The notes under the pieces: generated by a model
The model's input: only the letters and a program-made list of their open reading frames with translations
Database searches by the model: none
Told to the model about the DNA's origin: nothing
Shown: positions 27,215 through 36,645 of the stretch, one piece after another
How positions within the stretch are numbered: the first letter of the stretch is position 1
How the letters are laid out: each line of letters starts with the position of its first letter
Position numbers and translations under genes: made by a program
Assembly: GCA_016938655.1 (NCBI GenBank)
Contig: JAFGUG010000099.1
Span: 35,456-99,455 of the forward strand
Source: Thiotrichales bacterium
Lineage (GTDB): Bacteria; Pseudomonadota; Gammaproteobacteria; Thiomicrospirales; Thiomicrospiraceae
Direction: 5' to 3'
Length of the DNA: 64,000 nt

Positions 27215-28657
27215 TTATGACTTCACTATCCACGTATCTTTACTGCCGCCACCTTGTGATGAGTTCACCACCAAGGAACCTTTTTTTAATGCCACTCTTG
27301 TTAAGCCACCTGCGGTGACATAGCTGCGAGCGCCCTGCAAAATAAAGGGGCGTAAATCAACGTGACGCGGCTCAATTCCCTCTTCACACAACGTCGGCAC
27401 CGTTGAGAGCTTTAAAGTCGGTTGAGCAATGTAGTTGCGAGGATTTTCTATAATTAATTGTCTAAATTCTTCTAACTCTTCTGCCGATGCATGTGGCCCA
27501 ATCAGAAGACCATACCCCCCTGATTCATTGGCCGGTTTCACGACTAATTCATTTAAGTGTGCCAAAACATACTCTCGGTCTTTTTCAACACTGCACAAAT
27601 AACTCGGTACGTTTTTGACCAAAGGCTCTTCGTTTAAATAAAAACGAATCATATCAGGCACATAAGAGTACACCACCTTATCATCGGCAACGCCGCACCC
27701 TGGCGCATTGGCAATACCCACATTGCCCGCTCGCCATGCACGCATCAACCCTTTCACGCCAAGCGTAGAATCTTCACGAAACACTTCTGGGTCTAAAAAC
27801 GCATCGTCGATACGACGATAAATTACATCTACTTTTTTAAGGCCTTCAATGTTACGCATGTAAACGCAATCGTCTTCTTTAACAATTAAGTCGCCCCCTT
27901 CTACCAGCTCTGCCCCCATCTCGTGCGCTAAATAAGCGTGCTCATAATAGGCCGAATTGAAGATACCGGGTGTCAAGACCACCACTTCAGGGTCTGGTGT
28001 GTCGTTTGGCGAGAGAGAACGTAACATAGTTAAAAGATTAGACGTATATTGGTCAACCGGCATGATATTAATATCTTGAAACACCTCGGGCATCACTTGC
28101 TTCATAACCGCTCGGTTTTCTAGCATGTAAGAGACACCAGAGGGCACACGCAAATTGTCTTCTAACACGTACACTTCACCATCTCCTGCACGAACCAAAT
28201 CGGAACCACAGACGCTCGCCCAAGACGTATGCTTAAGCTTCATGCCTTTGCACTCTGGTCGGTAATCTTTAGAGGATAAAATAACCTCTTCGGGAATAAT
28301 CCCAGCCTTGAAAATGGCTTGGTCATTGTAAACATCTTCAATGAACATATTGAGTGCTTTTAAACGCTGCTTTAAACCGATGGATATTTCAGACCAATCA
28401 TCCGCCGAAATCGTTCTTGGAAACACATCAAACGGCCATAAGCGATCAATATTGCCTTTGTCGCTGTAAATCGTAAACGAGATACCCATTTGAGCAATGG
28501 TTTTATCGGCATTATTTTTTAATTCGGTAAATTCTTTGAAGGTTAAATCTTCAAGTTGTTTGAACAGTTCAACCGAACAGTCTCTCGGACTTCCATCTTC
28601 AGCAATGGATTCATCAAAAAAACCATCTAAAGGGTAATTGGCAAGGTTATTTTTCAT
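27215..28657 (-). CDS. Circularly permuted ATP-grasp protein (DUF404/DUF407)
   Basis: The 480-residue protein shows family blocks GSPRDCSVELF near the N-terminus, WPFDVFPRTI, VYVLEDNLRVPSGVSYM, RNIEGLKKVDVIYRRIDD, VVKPANESGGYG (nucleotide-binding Lys and loop) and LRPFILQG with VNSSQGGGSKDTW at the end. The family is predicted to form amide bonds using ATP; substrates are unknown. It sits between the glycoside phosphorylase gene (18-nt gap) and the alpha-E gene (10-nt gap) in one operon. Confidence 0.87.
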   Translation of the reverse strand: MKNNLANYPLDGFFDESIAEDGSPRDCSVELFKQLEDLTFKEFTELKNNADKTIAQMGISFTIYSDKGNIDRLWPFDVFPRTISADDWSEISIGLKQRLKALNMFIEDVYNDQAIFKAGIIPEEVILSSKDYRPECKGMKLKHTSWASVCGSDLVRAGDGEVYVLEDNLRVPSGVSYMLENRAVMKQVMPEVFQDINIMPVDQYTSNLLTMLRSLSPNDTPDPEVVVLTPGIFNSAYYEHAYLAHEMGAELVEGGDLIVKEDDCVYMRNIEGLKKVDVIYRRIDDAFLDPEVFREDSTLGVKGLMRAWRAGNVGIANAPGCGVADDKVVYSYVPDMIRFYLNEEPLVKNVPSYLCSVEKDREYVLAHLNELVVKPANESGGYGLLIGPHASAEELEEFRQLIIENPRNYIAQPTLKLSTVPTLCEEGIEPRHVDLRPFILQGARSYVTAGGLTRVALKKGSLVVNSSQGGGSKDTWIVKS

Positions 28658-28675
28658 CGTATTTTCTTTTAAAAA

Positions 28676-30448
28676 TTAATCTGTAAAAGGCGCCCAAAGC
28701 GCGGATACATCATCGACCGTTTCAGGCATTAACCACACGGATTGATAAGGTTGTAAAACATAACGCTCTTCAACCGAAGAGACGCCGCCGTTATCTAATA
28801 AATTGACCCAATAAGAGTGGCGATCTAAGCCCTCAATTTTGGATAAGTCCATTAATTTAATTTCAGGAGTTAAGTTATGAATGGCCAGTAATGGAAACTT
28901 TAAATCTTTATCATCGCGCCACAAAGCAAAAAAATCAGACCCTAAATCGAGTATTTTTTGCGGTGTATCCGGGTGAAACGATTTATGTTTTTTACGTCGT
29001 TGTAAAATATTTGTTAGGCGCTTTAGAACTTCTGCATTCGATGTTCGTCCACTATCAATCAGCGCCTGAAGGTAGTCATAGTCCCAGCTCTTGCGGTTAA
29101 TTGATCGAGTTCGTCCAGTTTGTTCAACCCCGTCTCGATCATTTGGGGTGGCAATTAAACTGTGAATATAAAAAGCCGGTATCCCTTGCAAGGTCATCAT
29201 AATATTTTGCGAACAGATAAAACGATCTACCTGCCACTGGTCTGGGCCATTCGAGTTGTAGGTTTCTCTAAAGGCACTGAACAACGCAATGTTAATTTCG
29301 TACGGGCTCTCTGAACCGTCTGGATTCGATTTAGTTGACACAAAGCCTTCCAAACGATGCATCCCCGTAATTAAATCTTCCACTTCTCGTTTCGGCAAAA
29401 TACCCTCGACAGGGCGCACACCGATGCCATCGTGAGAAGCGGTAAAGTTTAAAAAGGTGCACCCATCCGGTGGTGGCGCAAGTTCCAATGCCCACTTTGT
29501 TAAGTAACTACCATCACTGCGATGGAGTGCATGCAAAATAAGCGGTGCCAATGCAAATTGATAGACCATGTGCGCTTCATCTTGCGCACCAAAATAGGAC
29601 AAGTTTTCTGCATGCGGAACATTGGTTTCCGTTAACAAGATACTATTGGGTTTAACTATCGCCATAATATCACGTAATAACTTCACCACTTCATGGGTTT
29701 GCGGTAAATGAATACAATTTGTGCCCAACTCTTTCCATAAAAAGGCAATTGCATCCAAGCGAATCGTTCTGGATCCTTTTTCAAGATAGAGCAGTAAGAC
29801 CTCAACCATCTTGACGAGTACAAGATGATTCTTAAAATTCAAATCAATCTGGTCCGCACTGAACGTTGCCCAAACCATTTTTCTGCCACGATGAGTGTAG
29901 GCAGGCACCAAGAGCGGTGTGTTTCTGGGGCGAGTAACTTGTGAGACATCTTCGGTGCCTTCCATCTCCACAAAAAACTCGTTGTAAGGGGCATTATTGG
30001 CTTTGTAGTCGGTAAACCAAAGGCTCTCACGAGAGATGTGATTGACCACTAAGTCGAACATCAAGTCATAATCTTCGCCAATCGCTTCAACATCCGCCCA
30101 ATCGCCTAGATCAGGATTGACCATCGTGTAGTCAATAACCGAAAACCCATCGTCTGAACTGTAAGGAAAAAATGGCAAGATATGCACGTTATTAATGGCC
30201 TGCTTAACGTGCTTTTGTAAAAACGTTTGCAAGGTTTTAAGCGGCATTTCTCCCTCTTTTATAAAGGTGTCGCCATAAGTAATCAACATCACATCGTCTT
30301 GACTCCAACGACTGCTACTGATGTCACTGGAATTGGCTTTATAAGCTTGCAACATAGCCTCAATTTGAGAGTAGGCTTGCGCTGCACTTTCCGTGTCATA
30401 CAAACCGGATAAACGGCTCTGAATTCGCTCTAGTAGTTGTTGACTCAT
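28676..30448 (-). CDS. GH13_18 sugar phosphorylase, probably glucosylglycerate phosphorylase
   Basis: The 590-residue protein is of the sucrose phosphorylase subfamily of GH13, using phosphate to split a glucoside and release alpha-glucose 1-phosphate. Seen are the (beta/alpha)8 barrel blocks VHILPFFPYSSDDGFSVIDY, DLVVNHIS, the nucleophile Asp in TIRLDAIAFLWKE, acid/base Glu in ILLTETNVPH and FTASHDGIGVRP. Subfamily members act on sucrose, glucosylglycerol or glucosylglycerate. The adjoining gpgS and gpgP genes favour glucosylglycerate, but this is inference from context. Confidence 0.85.
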   Translation of the reverse strand: MSQQLLERIQSRLSGLYDTESAAQAYSQIEAMLQAYKANSSDISSSRWSQDDVMLITYGDTFIKEGEMPLKTLQTFLQKHVKQAINNVHILPFFPYSSDDGFSVIDYTMVNPDLGDWADVEAIGEDYDLMFDLVVNHISRESLWFTDYKANNAPYNEFFVEMEGTEDVSQVTRPRNTPLLVPAYTHRGRKMVWATFSADQIDLNFKNHLVLVKMVEVLLLYLEKGSRTIRLDAIAFLWKELGTNCIHLPQTHEVVKLLRDIMAIVKPNSILLTETNVPHAENLSYFGAQDEAHMVYQFALAPLILHALHRSDGSYLTKWALELAPPPDGCTFLNFTASHDGIGVRPVEGILPKREVEDLITGMHRLEGFVSTKSNPDGSESPYEINIALFSAFRETYNSNGPDQWQVDRFICSQNIMMTLQGIPAFYIHSLIATPNDRDGVEQTGRTRSINRKSWDYDYLQALIDSGRTSNAEVLKRLTNILQRRKKHKSFHPDTPQKILDLGSDFFALWRDDKDLKFPLLAIHNLTPEIKLMDLSKIEGLDRHSYWVNLLDNGGVSSVEERYVLQPYQSVWLMPETVDDVSALWAPFTD

Positions 30449-30478
30449 GACGGTTCCTTTACAAACTTAAATCAGGGG

Positions 30479-31693
30479 TTATGGTTGATTATCGAGCTCA
30501 ACCGCTTGCTTAATCTCTTCCAAAATATTCGGGCACGCACTGGTTACACGGTTCCAGTTCGGCATAAACGGAATCTCAATCGGTCCATCAATAAACTCCC
30601 GTCCGGCTTGAACAATGTTTTCTGCAAACAGTTCAATCACCTGCTCTTCTGCGTGCAAGTCTAAGTGCAATCCATTCATTTCCGCATCAAATGCGTAAGA
30701 TTCAAGCTGGTCTAAGGCCGTTCGGTAATATTTGGCACGTAAAGTTCTCAGCGTACTGTTTGAAAACTGGTGGCCTCTCACCGCTAACTTACGGTATAAC
30801 GATTTGGCAATATCTCGGCTCATTCTGGACAGGCCTGCTTGTTTATCATCAAACGATACTTCTTGATGTTTATGGTCATAAACATCGGCAATATCCACCT
30901 GACAGACACTGCGATTGGAGTAATTACGTAGTACCTCAGACATCACGCCAATTTCGAGCCCCCAATCGGAAGGAATACGAATCTCTTTTAAACAGTCAAC
31001 ATCCATCGCAAACTCCCCCGCCAATGGATACCGAAAGCTATCTAAGTAACTGAGTAAATCATCTTGACCAATGACCCCTTTGAACGCTCTTAACAGAGGT
31101 GTGACCAACAGACGTGAAGCACGACCATTTAACTTTCCATCGGCATAACGTGGGTAGAATCCTTTAGAAAAAACAAAGTTAAAGGTCGGGTGAGCAACCG
31201 GGTAGATGAGTCTTGCCAACAAGCTTCGATCATAAGTGGTGACATCACAATCGTGCAGCGCAACCACTTCGGCTTTTTTAGAAGCTAAGATATAGCCATA
31301 GCAATTCCAGACATTGCTGCCTTTGCCACGCTCTTTTGGGGCTAAATCTTTAGCACGTAATTTATCGGTTATGGCCTGCATTCTTGGGCCATCATTCCAA
31401 ATTATTTTGAAGTTTTGTGGCAGGCCTGCAAAGTATTGTTTTGCATATTCAAACTGCTCTGCATTGGCCTGATCTAAGCCAATGACAATTTCTGATAGAT
31501 AAGGAACCTTTTTCAACTCTTCTACAATATTAGCGAGTGCCTCCCCTTCTAATTCACTAAACAAAGAGGGAAGAATCAAACCTAATGGTCTGTTTTTGCT
31601 AAACTTTATTAAATCCGCCTCAAGGTCTTCAACTGGACGATCGGTTAAATTATGAAAGGTGGTTACGGTTCCATTTTGAAAAAAATCACTCAT
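30479..31693 (-). CDS. gpgS: Glucosyl-3-phosphoglycerate synthase-like glycosyltransferase
   Basis: A 404-residue GT-A enzyme related to GT81 glucosyl-3-phosphoglycerate synthases, which join glucose from a nucleotide sugar to 3-phosphoglycerate. I start it at MSDFFQNGTV, which has AGGAG 7 nt upstream; a longer frame reaching back to 31786 would overlap gpgP. The metal-binding acidic motif is in VALHDCDVTTYDR, and GKGSNVWNCYGYILAS precedes it. Two CAGGCCTG palindromes lie inside (30830, 31421). A mannosyl-transferring variant cannot be excluded. Confidence 0.82.
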   Translation of the reverse strand: MSDFFQNGTVTTFHNLTDRPVEDLEADLIKFSKNRPLGLILPSLFSELEGEALANIVEELKKVPYLSEIVIGLDQANAEQFEYAKQYFAGLPQNFKIIWNDGPRMQAITDKLRAKDLAPKERGKGSNVWNCYGYILASKKAEVVALHDCDVTTYDRSLLARLIYPVAHPTFNFVFSKGFYPRYADGKLNGRASRLLVTPLLRAFKGVIGQDDLLSYLDSFRYPLAGEFAMDVDCLKEIRIPSDWGLEIGVMSEVLRNYSNRSVCQVDIADVYDHKHQEVSFDDKQAGLSRMSRDIAKSLYRKLAVRGHQFSNSTLRTLRAKYYRTALDQLESYAFDAEMNGLHLDLHAEEQVIELFAENIVQAGREFIDGPIEIPFMPNWNRVTSACPNILEEIKQAVELDNQP

Positions 31694-31713
31694 AGTTACT
31701 CCTAGTTCTCTTT

Positions 31714-32529
31714 CTACCTTGAAAGAGGATATAAAACACCGTTGCCCAATGGGGTTCTCAATGCAGCTTGTATGGATTCTACCCACCCATTTGGGGCTTC
31801 GTTTTCCGCATAAATCGCCCCTTCAATGATTAACGATTCACCGCATGCAGCCGGCATAACAATGGCAATATCGGCAAACTCCAACATGCTTTTGTCATTA
31901 CCGCCATCGCCTAAAGCGAGCATGGTGACTTCGCCTTGTAAGTTTAAAATATCCAAATTGTGCTTTAGATAACACATCGCATCTGCTTTATCGTGTTTGG
32001 CCATCACGTGATAAAAGCGCCCGCCTTTTTTTAATTGAAGGCCAACCACCGCCAACACGGTTTGAAACGTTTGTAAATTAGTCTCTGAGTCATGCCAAAG
32101 AATTGGCTCGGTGACTTGTCGTTCTTTCGCCAACACAGCATCCGACGAGTTTAGTTGTGTGTGATTCATCACTTCAGCTACCGTCCAGTCGCCAAACCCT
32201 TCAAACTGCCACCCATTCACTTTACGTAAGTGCTTTAAGGTACTTCTAATATCTTGATAAGGCATGCCAATCAACTTGGTTTGCAAACCGTATTGATTCT
32301 TGTAGCGAATAACGCCCCCATTTTCGGCAATCATAGGGGTCTCTAACCCTAAACGATTTTGCCAAATTTCAAGTTCAGCAATCGTTTTACTTGAATTCAA
32401 AACCACCGGGATACGATTGTTTTTTAACGTCTCTAATAAAGGGAGCACCGCCTCATATGAATAGTCATGATGATTAAGAACGGTTCCATCCAGATCCGTG
32501 AAGATGACAATTTGTTTTGATTTCAACAT
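31714..32529 (-). CDS. gpgP: HAD-IIB phosphatase, glucosyl/mannosyl-3-phosphoglycerate phosphatase type
   Basis: The 271-residue HAD hydrolase is of the MPGP family, which removes the phosphate from hexosyl-3-phosphoglycerate to give the compatible solute. Motif I is FTDLDGTVLNHHDYSY, motif II NSSKT, the cap follows ENGGVIRY, and motif III/IV is LALGDGGNDKSMLEFAD. The ATG at 32529 is used; a TTG directly before it in frame is less likely. It is the first gene of the six-gene operon, 20 nt before gpgS. Confidence 0.83.
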   Translation of the reverse strand: MLKSKQIVIFTDLDGTVLNHHDYSYEAVLPLLETLKNNRIPVVLNSSKTIAELEIWQNRLGLETPMIAENGGVIRYKNQYGLQTKLIGMPYQDIRSTLKHLRKVNGWQFEGFGDWTVAEVMNHTQLNSSDAVLAKERQVTEPILWHDSETNLQTFQTVLAVVGLQLKKGGRFYHVMAKHDKADAMCYLKHNLDILNLQGEVTMLALGDGGNDKSMLEFADIAIVMPAACGESLIIEGAIYAENEAPNGWVESIQAALRTPLGNGVLYPLSR

Positions 32530-32689
32530 CAATACGATTCCCGGTAAGAGTTAAGCAACCATTCATAAATAGTGCACATGAATGCTTAAGCTTGAAATAA
32601 GCCAGAATAAATTAATTAACTTTAATAACAATAACTTAATAATTAATAAGGATATAATTAGACGTTATAAATAAAAGGACGCACCAAAA

Positions 32690-32713
32690 CGGAACAAAAA
32701 AGGGGTCAGGTGC
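32690..32713. other. GGGGTCAGGT motif in a 240-nt non-coding gap
   Basis: The gap 32530-32772 has no gene I can support. It holds an A-rich run followed by AGGGGTCAGGT, a motif I remember near REP-associated transposase genes in gammaproteobacteria. No transposase is nearby, so it may be a remnant or chance. Confidence 0.3.
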
Positions 32714-32772
32714 TTGAAGAGTGAAGGGTGCGTTTTAATCGTGAGATTGCAGAGTGCCAACCACTGTTTGGA

Positions 32773-34500
32773 TCATTCAGAGGAGGATGCGGCTTGAATG
32801 GTTGTGACCGTATTACGGCCTTTTTCTTTGGATTCATACAACGCTAAATCAGCCCGTTTAAGCACCATTTCAACGGTTTCGCCTTGGATGTGCTCAACCA
32901 CACCTAAGCTAATGGTTAAATGTTCTATGGCTTCAAATGTATGCTCAGCCACCAAACAACGCAATCTCTCAGCCGTTTCAGATGCCGCTTCAAGTGGTGT
33001 GTAGGGCATTAAGATAACAAACTCCTCGCCACCAAACCGACAGAAATAATCGACATCTCGAAGGCCAGAAGAGATTAATTCAGTTAATTTGACTAAAACA
33101 CAGTCACCGACATCGTGCCCAAAGTTATCATTTACGTTTTTAAAGTAATCGATATCAAACATAATTAATGAGAATTGGCTGTGGTATCGATCCGAGCGAT
33201 GTACTTCTAAACGAATCACATTCATAAAGGCATATCGGTTTTGAATATTGGTTAAGCTGTCCGTGGTCGCTACTCGCTCTAATTGCGCATTCGCTTGTTC
33301 TAAGGCTTGAGTACGTTCAATCACCTTCTCTTCCAAGGTGACATTCAGATGTTCTAACTCATGATTTTTTAGGGCGAGTTGGTTTCGAAATGAGACCAAG
33401 CGCCTATGAACAGATACCGATAAAAACAGCGACAGGATGATTGCAATAACAAAACTTAACACCGAGACCGACTTCATATTACTGATACGCATTTCGTATT
33501 GATCTGTCAGGGTCGTAAGCGTTTGGCTAATGCCTGATTTTACATCGGCGTCGTACAACATACCCCCAATAATCCAGTCGGTATTTGGCACGTTTTTCAC
33601 ATATATATGCTTGGCATCTGAGCGACTAATGGAATCTAACCACTCATATTTAAACGCCTTCGTTGGCTTTTTCGTAGCGTTTAAAGCATCTTCAGTGGAT
33701 AAGTTTTTACCAATCAATTCAGGCGATGAAGAGCTTAAAAGTATGGTGCCTTGTGTGTCTAAAACAAACAGTTGATCATAATTACCCGTGTCAATTTTTG
33801 AGATTTCATCTAGTAACGATTGATTCATACCTTGAACGGCGGTGTCTAAATACTCACCGGTGCCCATATACCAATTATAGTGACCAAAACGTTTAACGAA
33901 AGCCAGCTGCTTGTACTGTTGACCTGACGGCTCACCGGGTTTTGTAAACGTATCCCAAAGATACCCCTCACCAAAACCGGTAACAATCTCAATTTCTTCT
34001 TTTATAACTTCTCGGCCTTCGGCATCTTTAAAATCAATAATCGAACTGCCTTCTAAATGGCGTAGATATTCAGGCGCAAGATGAAATACGCCATCATAAT
34101 CTAAAATCCAGATAAAACTTTCGCCGTTATTCCAAGAGTGCGGTCTTATGGCAGCTTTGATAATGTGCTGAACTTCCGCTTCCGATAACTCATCAGAGAA
34201 CTGATTGTAAATGTTGTGTGCAATATCGCAGGCCTGCTCAACTCGCTGCTTTAAACGCTGATGTAAATCAAATTGAATAACCGATTTACGGTAGGCAGCT
34301 AAATCCACAATACTGTCAACTTTGGAACGCATCGCAGCCACTTTGGATTCGATGCTTTGCTGCTCAATCTGTTTAATGGTTTTTGCAAAAACCACCTTTT
34401 CTGACTGAATCGCCATCATGGCAATAAACCCAACTGACGCCGGTATAAACAGCATAGGAGCAACAGCTAGAAGTGTAATCAGACTAAAGGGTCTTAGCAT
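32773..34500 (-). CDS. Membrane diguanylate cyclase with periplasmic Cache sensor
   Basis: The 575-residue protein has two transmembrane segments (about 5-30 and 345-368) bracketing a periplasmic Cache region. Tandem Cache-like halves are visible at about 125-225 (FIWILDYDGVFHL ... NWYMGTGEYLD) and 245-320 (LFVLDTQGTILLSS). A coiled coil precedes the GGDEF domain, with active-site GGEEF and an RxxD inhibitory site (RDVD) five residues before it, so it should make c-di-GMP and be product-inhibited. It stands alone between the glucosylglycerate operon and SulP. The ligand is unknown; Cache_2 domains often sense small carboxylates. Confidence 0.9.
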   Translation of the reverse strand: MLRPFSLITLLAVAPMLFIPASVGFIAMMAIQSEKVVFAKTIKQIEQQSIESKVAAMRSKVDSIVDLAAYRKSVIQFDLHQRLKQRVEQACDIAHNIYNQFSDELSEAEVQHIIKAAIRPHSWNNGESFIWILDYDGVFHLAPEYLRHLEGSSIIDFKDAEGREVIKEEIEIVTGFGEGYLWDTFTKPGEPSGQQYKQLAFVKRFGHYNWYMGTGEYLDTAVQGMNQSLLDEISKIDTGNYDQLFVLDTQGTILLSSSSPELIGKNLSTEDALNATKKPTKAFKYEWLDSISRSDAKHIYVKNVPNTDWIIGGMLYDADVKSGISQTLTTLTDQYEMRISNMKSVSVLSFVIAIILSLFLSVSVHRRLVSFRNQLALKNHELEHLNVTLEEKVIERTQALEQANAQLERVATTDSLTNIQNRYAFMNVIRLEVHRSDRYHSQFSLIMFDIDYFKNVNDNFGHDVGDCVLVKLTELISSGLRDVDYFCRFGGEEFVILMPYTPLEAASETAERLRCLVAEHTFEAIEHLTISLGVVEHIQGETVEMVLKRADLALYESKEKGRNTVTTIQAASSSE

Positions 34501-34627
34501 TCACTAAACCTGGTTATGAAAAAATAAAATGACACATCGATTATGAAGCAAAACAACGATTTATCCAAGTTTATAATAGAGCACTTATAATCAGTATTTT
34601 CTATTAGACAAACCCTTAAAACAAAAA

Positions 34628-34647
34628 AACCTCCAAAAGTGGAGGTT
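34628..34647 (-). terminator. Rho-independent terminator after SulP gene
   Basis: A perfect 7-bp stem AACCTCC / GGAGGTT with a 6-nt loop is followed on the minus strand by a T run (TTTTTTT). It lies 31 nt past the SulP stop codon. Confidence 0.8.
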
Positions 34648-34678
34648 GTTTAAAACAGGATCTAACGGCTGCCAATCA

Positions 34679-36268
34679 TCAAGACTTGCCACTAATTGAA
34701 ACATGATAATGAGGATCTTCAGAGACATTCACCTCAATCAAATCCTTAGCATCATCCAACAACACCTGACACTCGGGACTTAAATGTTTAAGAGTAAGCG
34801 TTTTACCTGCCGTTAGGTATTTTTTCGTCAAGCCATTAATCGCTTCAATACCAGTGTGGTCATAAACACGCGAGTGCATAAAATCAATTTGCACATGGTC
34901 AGGGTCATTTTTAGGGTCAAAATTTTCAATAAAGTTTTGTGCTGAAGCAAAGAAGAGTGGCCCTTGAACTTTATAAGTTTTTACTACCTTGCCATCAATT
35001 TCTTCGGTACTCGCTTGCAAAATAATGCGTTGAGCGTGCTCCCAAGCAAACACCAAAGCGGCCACAATAATACCGGCAATCACCGCCACGGCTAAATCAA
35101 ACATGACCGTTAACACCGTCACCATCACCATCACAAAGGCATCCGCCTTGGTCATACCGCGCATAATGTTCCAGCTCGCCCAGTTGAAGGTGGCGATCAC
35201 CACAAAGAACATCAAACCAACTAATGCGCCAATTGGCACCATCTCAATCCAAGAGGAGGCAATTAAAATAATAAACAACAACACAAACGCCGCTGTTATC
35301 CCAGACCAACGCCCTGTTCCACCGGAGTTTACGTTAATCATAGACTGTCCAATTAACGCACACCCGCCCATGGTGCCGAAAGAACCGGCTGTGCAGTTAG
35401 CTGCACCCAACGCGATACACTCTTTATTGGCTTTACCGCGTGTTTCCGTAATATCATCAATTAAGGTCATGGTTAGAAGAGATTCAACCGACCCGATGAC
35501 CGTCAAAATTAATGCATAAGGCAGAACAATCCACAAGGTTTCTAACGACCAAAAACCTTCTGGCAGGGTTGTAAACCAACTCAAACCTTGAAAACCACCG
35601 TCAACACCATCGCCATAAACCAGTGACTCTAAGGTACCGGAAACCGAGGCTTTATCCCCAACCGTAATCGCATTAATATCAAAGAAAATAACCGCCAATG
35701 AAACCAATACAATCGCGGCCAGAGCAGAAGGCACGGCTTTCGTCAGCTTAGGCAGCAGATAGATAATCGCTAAAGTTGCAGCGATAATCATAATCATGAT
35801 ATTCAAGCTAGACCCGGTCAACCAAGCCCCTTCCGCGTCTTTAAACTGGGTAAACTGCGCCACTAAAATAATTAGTGCCAAACCGTTTACAAAGCCCAGC
35901 ATCACCGAACTGGGCACCATGCGGATAAACCGCCCCCACTTCATGATGCCAATAAATATCTGAAAGACCCCCATCATAATCACGGCTAAAAACAAAAACG
36001 AAGCGCCATGTTCCATGACTAAATGCATCATCACAACCGCCAGCGAACCCGCCGCGGCGGTAATCATCCCAGGACGACCACCGAATACGGCGGTAATCAT
36101 ACCGACAATAACGGCTGCATATAGACCAACCAAAGGGTGAACGCCAGCCACAAAGGCAAACGCAACCGCTTCTGGAAACAGTGCCAATGCCACTGTAATC
36201 CCTGATAAAGTGTCGTTTTTATAGGTTCGCCAATTAAATGACTGGCCCGGTTGGGTTGAATGACTCAT
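34679..36268 (-). CDS. SulP family anion transporter with STAS domain (possible bicarbonate uptake)
   Basis: The 529-residue inner-membrane protein is started at MSHSTQPGQ, which has AGGAG upstream; an in-frame upstream ATG adds an unlikely Cys/Phe-rich leader. Seen are 10-12 hydrophobic helices, the SulP blocks ALALFPEAVAFAFVAGVHP and GGCALIGQSMINVNSGG, and a C-terminal STAS domain (about 420-525; VQIDFMHSRVYDHTG). SulP proteins carry sulfate or bicarbonate. In Thiomicrospira relatives several act in inorganic carbon uptake, and the RubisCO locus is 6 kb away, so bicarbonate is plausible but not shown. Confidence 0.87.
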   Translation of the reverse strand: MSHSTQPGQSFNWRTYKNDTLSGITVALALFPEAVAFAFVAGVHPLVGLYAAVIVGMITAVFGGRPGMITAAAGSLAVVMMHLVMEHGASFLFLAVIMMGVFQIFIGIMKWGRFIRMVPSSVMLGFVNGLALIILVAQFTQFKDAEGAWLTGSSLNIMIMIIAATLAIIYLLPKLTKAVPSALAAIVLVSLAVIFFDINAITVGDKASVSGTLESLVYGDGVDGGFQGLSWFTTLPEGFWSLETLWIVLPYALILTVIGSVESLLTMTLIDDITETRGKANKECIALGAANCTAGSFGTMGGCALIGQSMINVNSGGTGRWSGITAAFVLLFIILIASSWIEMVPIGALVGLMFFVVIATFNWASWNIMRGMTKADAFVMVMVTVLTVMFDLAVAVIAGIIVAALVFAWEHAQRIILQASTEEIDGKVVKTYKVQGPLFFASAQNFIENFDPKNDPDHVQIDFMHSRVYDHTGIEAINGLTKKYLTAGKTLTLKHLSPECQVLLDDAKDLIEVNVSEDPHYHVSISGKS

Positions 36269-36356
36269 GAAAACTCCTAAAACTAAATGTGCGCAAATTC
36301 TAACAAAAAAGCAGTACAATTTGCGTTTATTCAACAAGTTAAAATGGGTTAATCAG

Positions 36357-36506
36357 ATGTGGATTGAACATATTGGCACGATTGGAATGGTTGCGATGGT
36401 GATTTTAGTGGCCGCACATTTTGGCCTGCATTTCTTCTTTAAATATCAAAAAAAGAAAAAAGATGAGGCTAAAAGTCAAGAATTGGAAAAGGCAAACAAA
36501 GACTAA
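36357..36506 (+). CDS. Small single-helix membrane protein (49 aa)
   Basis: A 49-residue frame starting MWIEHIGTIGMVAMV has one membrane helix (about 6-28, ending HFFFKY) and a highly charged tail (KKKKDEAKSQELEKAN). The topology obeys the positive-inside rule with the tail in the cytoplasm. The ribosome-binding site is weak. The gene is divergent from SulP with 88 nt between. I do not recognise a family. The clean helix-plus-basic-tail layout favours a real protein, possibly a SulP partner. Confidence 0.5.
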   Translation: MWIEHIGTIGMVAMVILVAAHFGLHFFFKYQKKKKDEAKSQELEKANKD

Positions 36507-36592
36507 TTAAACGCTCTTATTTAAGCCTTATCGAATAAAAAAACCTGAACGAATCAATGACGAGTGAGCACTTTTACGGTTTTTATTTTGGA

Positions 36593-36600
36593 CAGGCCTG
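36593..36600. repeat. CAGGCCTG palindrome, intergenic copy
   Basis: An exact CAGGCCTG core without extended arms in the 139-nt spacer between the small plus-strand gene and the ppnP remnant. Confidence 0.5.
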
Positions 36601-36645
36601 ATGGGTTTTGCTATTTTCAAGCCAAATGAAACTAAATTTATATGA

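Noticed and set aside
35103..35519. Plus-strand frame of 138 codons opposite SulP
   Set aside because: It mirrors membrane helices of SulP and is a shadow frame.
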